64,000 nt of DNA from Trachythela sp. YZ-2020 (taxonomy: Eukaryota; Cnidaria; Anthozoa; Malacalcyonacea; Clavulariidae). Shown here piece by piece: positions 59,322-64,000 of this stretch; position 1 is the stretch's first letter; each line of letters starts with the position of its first letter. The DNA lies in the NCBI GenBank assembly GCA_016169945.1, contig JADLSH010000061.1, positions 744,001 to 808,000 of the forward strand, given 5' to 3'. Below the pieces are notes generated by a model. It ran no database searches, was not told where the DNA came from, and saw nothing but the letters and a program-made list of their open reading frames with translations. A program made the translations under genes and the position numbers.

Positions 59322-62261
59322 ATGCAGCGATATGCTGTTTGGCGAGATGACGATCAGTTAAAAGAATCCTTAAAGGAATATGTGAAGGCGCAATATCAAC
59401 GTACAGAGATTCTTAGTTTCGTTTCGCGAGATTTTCCTCAGTACACGTGGAGCCTGCGAAGTCTGGACAGACGACTACGCCATTTTGAGATATTTTACAC
59501 GGATTATAACGTTGAAGTTGCTGATGTTCAGCAAGCTGTTGCCAAAGAGCTAGATGGACCAGGTAAATTGCTTGGCTATCGCGCAATGCATAAAAAAGTT
59601 CGTCAGGTTCACCAACTAAATGTGCCAAGAAAACTTGTCAATGAGGTGATGTATGACCTTGACCCCCAAGGTCTGGAAGAACGTACTCTCGCACGAAATC
59701 GACCACGAATCAGAGGTAACTTCGTTACCAAAGGAGTGAATTGGGTACATTCAATGGATGGTCATGCAAAATTAATGGGTTTTCAGAAGGATACTTTCCC
59801 TCTTGCCGTATACGGTTGTTTAGACACGGCCAGTCGCAAACTACTGTGGCTTAGAGTGTGGACAGGCAACTCTGACCCAAAATTGATTGGTCGCTTTTAC
59901 CTAGACCACCTGTATAAGGAACAACTTATTGCAAGTAAAATAAGGATTGACAAGGGCACAGAGACCGGGACAATGGCAACCATGCATGCTTTTATTCGAA
60001 GGCACCATGGTGATATGGATCCTCTTGAGACAGTGATATATGGACCATCAACAGCCAATCAAGTATGCAATTATTTTTATTGCTAAACAGATTGCAGTTT
60101 TTAAAAATACTGGAACAGGATGATTAAATAATACCGTGTTAGTGAGTCTTTTGTGGCGGATAACACATGACAGTATGTGAGGTTTTAATACCACTAACCA
60201 ATCAGATGCATTTGATATAACTGATTGACCAATCAGATGTGTGCTAAGCCACTGAGAGCATAATAATAAATTATGTACACATGTTAATCTTAAGCTAGCT
60301 AATGTAATATGCTATCAATAAAGTGAATTAAATACAATATGTGTTCCACTTCATAGATTGAGAGGTGGTGGAGAGAATTGCACCAACGCCTTGAAAAGTA
60401 TTTCAAGCCACCATTGCTGTATTTGAAGGACAGGCAACACTATGATCCACATGATAGAACTGACAGGTTTGATTATTTTATATTTATATGGTGTGCTAGA
60501 CATTAATTTTGTAACAGTTTTACCTGGGACAATCATGTTTAGGTTTGCCTACATGATATCTTACTGCAATAATTTGCCATATAAAACAGGTTTTGCCAAT
60601 AAAATTTGGACTGGGCAGCTTTTTGGAAAGAAATAGGCAGCTATGCAATGCTCTAATGTGGTGCCAAAGATACCAGTGAATCACCTAGGGGTAGTAATCT
60701 AATTGTAACTTGTGTAGCAGGCCCTTGTTAGACCCAGGGCATGATGGGCATCTCGATCTCCCTGCAAATATTTTAAACTTAGACCCTCCGAAATGTCATT
60801 TCCAGCCATTTTGATTCAAACTTCAATGTAGTTTTGGAAATTTTGTCATATCCAAATATTCAAACAAAGAATATCCTGAAAACTGTACATTGTAAAAGCC
60901 AGAAGACTTTTCTTTGACACAAGGAGAAAATATTTTGGTTTAAATGTAGGTTAGTGAAATAACCAGTAATTGTATATGCTGTAGAAAAAGCTGGGCAAAA
61001 CCAGCTAATATTGGGAATCCTGATAAAATTTAAATTAAGCTCTGCAGTTTGGATATTATGAGGATTTATTTAGGGTTTTTTACATCTACATGTAGGTCAT
61101 TGATGTCTTACCTATTTATCCCACTCTTACAAAGAGAATTGGATGTATTGAAGGATGTGATCTGGAACACACACAGGATACGCCGTCAAAAAGATACATA
61201 CCTACCAGATGGCATTCCAGAACACATTCACAATTTTCCACATGAATACCAACTTGAACAATGTGGTAGGTAGTTTAAGTTTTTTTAATTAACCCATTAG
61301 AGTGCGAGACTCTCCCCTTGACAAGTAAAATCGTCTGGCGTTAGACAGAGTAGGGCGTATTGCTGCTTAATCTTATATTTTCAATAATTTTAGCATCACT
61401 ATAATTGATCTTGACAATTTTTTTTGGCATAGTTGAGTGCTATTGTTTCCAGTTAGTTGGTAAACAGCTTGATTTTATTACTACCCTCTGTAGTGATGGA
61501 GAGAGAATTTAGAAGAGCCACTGAATGTGAATCTTGCATAGGTGGTGGAACCGTGGAGGGATAATGGGCCTGAAGCCCCCCCCCCCCAATTGAAAAAGTA
61601 GAAAATGGGTGAGGGGCTAAGTCCACCCCTAGGGTTATGCTTCAAAATTTGTCAAATTTTGAGAGAGGAGGAAAAATTAAACCAAAACCAGTTTTCAAAA
61701 AAAATATCAAGAAGGAACTTAGGTGTTGTCTGAAAAAAAAATTAAGTCCACCCCCATTGCCAAAATTTCCTGACACTGCATGTGCAACATGTACCCTTGC
61801 ATTCCTTCAATATTCTCGGTGAATCTGCCATTTAACGACGCACTGGCAATGTGCCCAAATGTACTCATCAAGAAATTAGTACTGACATTCTATGGGTTAA
61901 CCTATTAAGTGCCTGCTCTCTCCCATTTATGGGTAAAATAGTCTGGCTAATATTAGACAGAGTAAAATAATAAAATAGGGCGCATCAGGGCACAATGCGA
62001 CTCAATGGGTTAAATTACATATTTTTGTTTTTCGTTCTAGGATTTGAAGTTTCACATTCTCAACTTGAAGAAGCAGCCATCCAATCTGGTGTCCTTGAGG
62101 GGACTGATGACTACCTTGAACAGGAGTTTCGTGAAATATGTCAAGAGCTTTTGCCTAACCCTGAGCAAGTTTCTCCTGAAAATTGTGTGGCAGCATATAT
62201 CAGCTTAAAAGAAAGATATGTTGCACAACAATCGATGCATGTTTCTGATTCTGAAACATAA
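59322..62261 (+). CDS. DDE (integrase-like) transposase, intact, 4 exons
   Basis: Exons are 59322-60062, 60357-60466, 61096-61265 and 62041-62261. All have GT/AG ends and matching phases, giving 413 residues. The N-terminus has a helix-turn-helix-like region (ILSFVSRDFPQYTWSLRSLDRRL, about 30-52). The catalytic core is VHSMDGHAK (D146), SKIRIDKGTETG (D210) and IERWWRELH (E249). The Glu codon is the second of exon 2, so splicing is needed for activity. The C-terminus includes WNTHRIRRQKDTYLPDGIP. The start is about 85 bp inside the left TIR. It would cut and join the element ends in the nucleus. It is distinct from, but has a similar layout to, the transposase at 408. The gene has no visible damage, so this copy may still be active. 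Confidence 0.87.
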
Positions 62262-62502
62262 TAAAGATCATGCATATGACTATCAATGAAAATTTTAGAA
62301 CACTACTAGTTGACCTCCTCATTTTAATATCAAAGACACTAAAGTACTATCAATATTTAAAAGCAGTCTTTATGGTTCGTTCATTGTAAAATATTCATGA
62401 TGAGAAATATATCATCAGAACAAAACACAACAACATTATGTAACTATCTGTAATCACACCCACTGTTCCCCATTCCCCTGCATGTCTTTTAACAAATAGT
62501 TT

Positions 62503-63494
62503 CTACATGGGCATAAGTCCAATAGCTGTGCAATATGTATTGCATTTATGAAGTTTGCAGAAATTTGTTATGGCACCAACAGACAGGTTTCCACCACAAT
62601 ACATGTATTCGTCCTCATCAGACAGAAACTCTGTAGAAGCAATTTCAGGATCACACAGTGTATATCCTGCACCTGAATATCCAACAGCATCAACTTACGA
62701 TCATTTTTCAAATGAAAAATGTGCAAGACATTCTGCTTTCTCGCATGAAGCACATTTTTCATTTGAAATTTCTCCATCATTATTAACATATTTCTTGAAG
62801 CTGCCACTTATATACTCTTCTATGGTGACATATTCTCCTGAAATCTCTATTTTCCCCATGAATATGTTGTTGTAAAAACAGATTCATTGACTCGGAATCT
62901 TCAACTTCACTGAACTTTGCTTGGAGTTGTTGTGCAAAACTCTTTGCCAGCAAATGGGTTTGAACTGTTTTCTTTGTGTAATCCTCTAAAGACTGGTTGG
63001 TTTTCTCCACACATTCAAGGGTGCTTGGCAGATGCATCCTTGCTTTGCAGAGAGGTGCTAGCCCACTTCCGGTCCAGAACGGATGTTGCTGACTTTTCCA
63101 CTTCAATAACACGTGGAATTATCCTAACATGGATAAGCTTTAGATCAGGAATTTGATGCAGTGAATTGCAGGTTGGCCCACGTTCACCTGCAAGAATATC
63201 TACTTCCATTCCTTTGCTGATGTATCCTTTGTCCTGAAAGTAGGTTAAGCAAGCATCTTTTATTCCCTCTAAGGTGAGATCAGACTTCTTGTACGGGATA
63301 AATTCGCGTGGCCCAATTCTGGAGTATTTTTGAGCTTTGCCTTCGACTGCTGACGATAAGCGCTGGACTATCAACTCATCCGACTGTAGCCTCGCTTTTT
63401 TTGCATTTTCCGCCTTTGATTCTGCTTTTCGTTTAGTATTCACGTCCCTTTTCGCCTTTATTTTTTCTTCGTACTTTTTCCACAAGCCCGACAT
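62503..63494 (-). pseudogene. alpha-kinase, right copy
   Basis: The start MSGLWKKYEEKIKAKRD is open (six A). It shares the two middle frame slips of the left copy. Privately it lacks two bases after HFSFE (about 62709) and one base in DIQG (about 62671), so the catalytic part is out of frame for a short stretch. Otherwise it is nearly identical to 52741-53734. Confidence 0.82.
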
Positions 63495-63735
63495 TTTGAA
63501 ATTTGAAATCGCTCAATCTATTTTCAAATACTTCGTGTAAGCTTACATATTACGTTCTCTGGTAGTTGCGCAATGCATTGTGGTATACCATTGGCAGCTC
63601 TGGGCCGCTGGTTCGAAAAAAAAACAATGAAAATTTTTAAATTTAAAAAAAAAAAAAAATTTATTAAAAAGAAAACAATTGCAAAATTTTTCTTCAAAAT
63701 GCATTAAATTTCGATGGCAGTCCTGGGCCACCATA

Positions 63736-63872
63736 CAATAGAACCAAGGCGAACAATTACACGTCAATCAGTCGCAGAAGCTTATAAGACCCTGCCTAAA
63801 AGAAACGAGCATGTACTCCCAGAGATATGTATTATTTGTGGAAGAGACGCCTCTTGGTTCTCACTAGACAAG
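63736..63872 (+). pseudogene. flanking-gene exon, inverted copy
   Basis: It encodes RRTITRQSVAEAYKTLPKRN... CIICGRDASWFSLDK and ends at GTATGG. It is the counterpart of 52499-52363 with about six base differences in the first 60 bases. The gene continues beyond the window, so whether this copy is intact cannot be seen. Confidence 0.6.
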
Positions 63873-64000
63873 GTATGGTCATTTTGACACGTATATACTA
63901 GCGCAATGTGCACAACATTCTCGGGTTTGGTTTTAAAATATCTTGAATTCTGATCAATTAAGTTTATTTAGGGTAAAGTAGTTTCTAATGCTACAAACAT

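Larger units (their letters stand above)
59027..63735. mobile_element. 4.7-kb alpha-kinase transposon, right copy
   Basis: The same TIRs (TATGGTGGCCC at 59027; complement ending 63735). The transposase gene is intact here and the alpha-kinase gene is broken. Confidence 0.88.
59027..64000 (-). repeat. right arm of giant inverted repeat (continues past window)
   Basis: A complement of 52237-57204. It is still matching at the last base of the window. Confidence 0.93.

Overview
The window is animal genomic DNA dominated by transposable elements. The evidence is spliced genes with GT-AG introns, C2H2 zinc-finger arrays, LTR and non-LTR retrotransposons, tRNA-derived SINEs, and many short terminal-inverted-repeat elements. 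The mix of families (IS3EU-like DDE transposons, a DUF6589-type transposon with a RecQ-like helicase, Mag-like Ty3/Gypsy, TTAA-flanked elements) suggests a cnidarian or another marine invertebrate. That is inference; no host single-copy gene fixes the species.

Layout. (1) 31-18175 is one very large cut-and-paste transposon with 6-bp target duplications (CATGAC) and long terminal inverted repeats. It carries an integrase-like DDE transposase on the left (+) and, facing it, an intact 8-exon gene for a 756-aa HECT-type E3 ubiquitin ligase (-). Nested in it are a Ty3/Gypsy element with identical LTRs (2767-8532), a LINE fragment and several small elements. (2) 18182-24067 holds a TTAA-flanked 1.5-kb element with a nested element inside, and a 2.5-kb near-perfect foldback. 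(3) 24832-32661 is a 7.8-kb transposon with 85-bp inverted repeats. It encodes a DUF6589-like transposase (+) converging on a RecQ-like helicase (-); its empty target site survives at 40448-40458. (4) 32662-49054 holds two diverged copies of a repeated unit, with an intact 13-finger C2H2 gene, a fragment, a pseudogene copy and a decayed second Gypsy element. (5) 50200-52499 has a SINE and a broken gene interrupted by a 660-bp element. (6) 52237-64000 is a giant inverted repeat (arms about 5 kb, spacer 1.8 kb) that runs off the right edge. Each arm contains one copy of a 4.7-kb transposon with a DDE transposase and a converging alpha-kinase gene.

Three unrelated or distantly related transposons share one plan. 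A transposase gene starts just inside one terminal repeat. A second gene for a cellular-type enzyme (HECT E3 ligase, RecQ-like helicase or alpha-kinase) starts just inside the other, and the two genes converge. The HECT and alpha-kinase passengers are the strongest candidates for something little described: signalling enzymes carried by DNA transposons. Many reading frames carry single-base breaks, so consensus errors must be excluded before calling copies dead.
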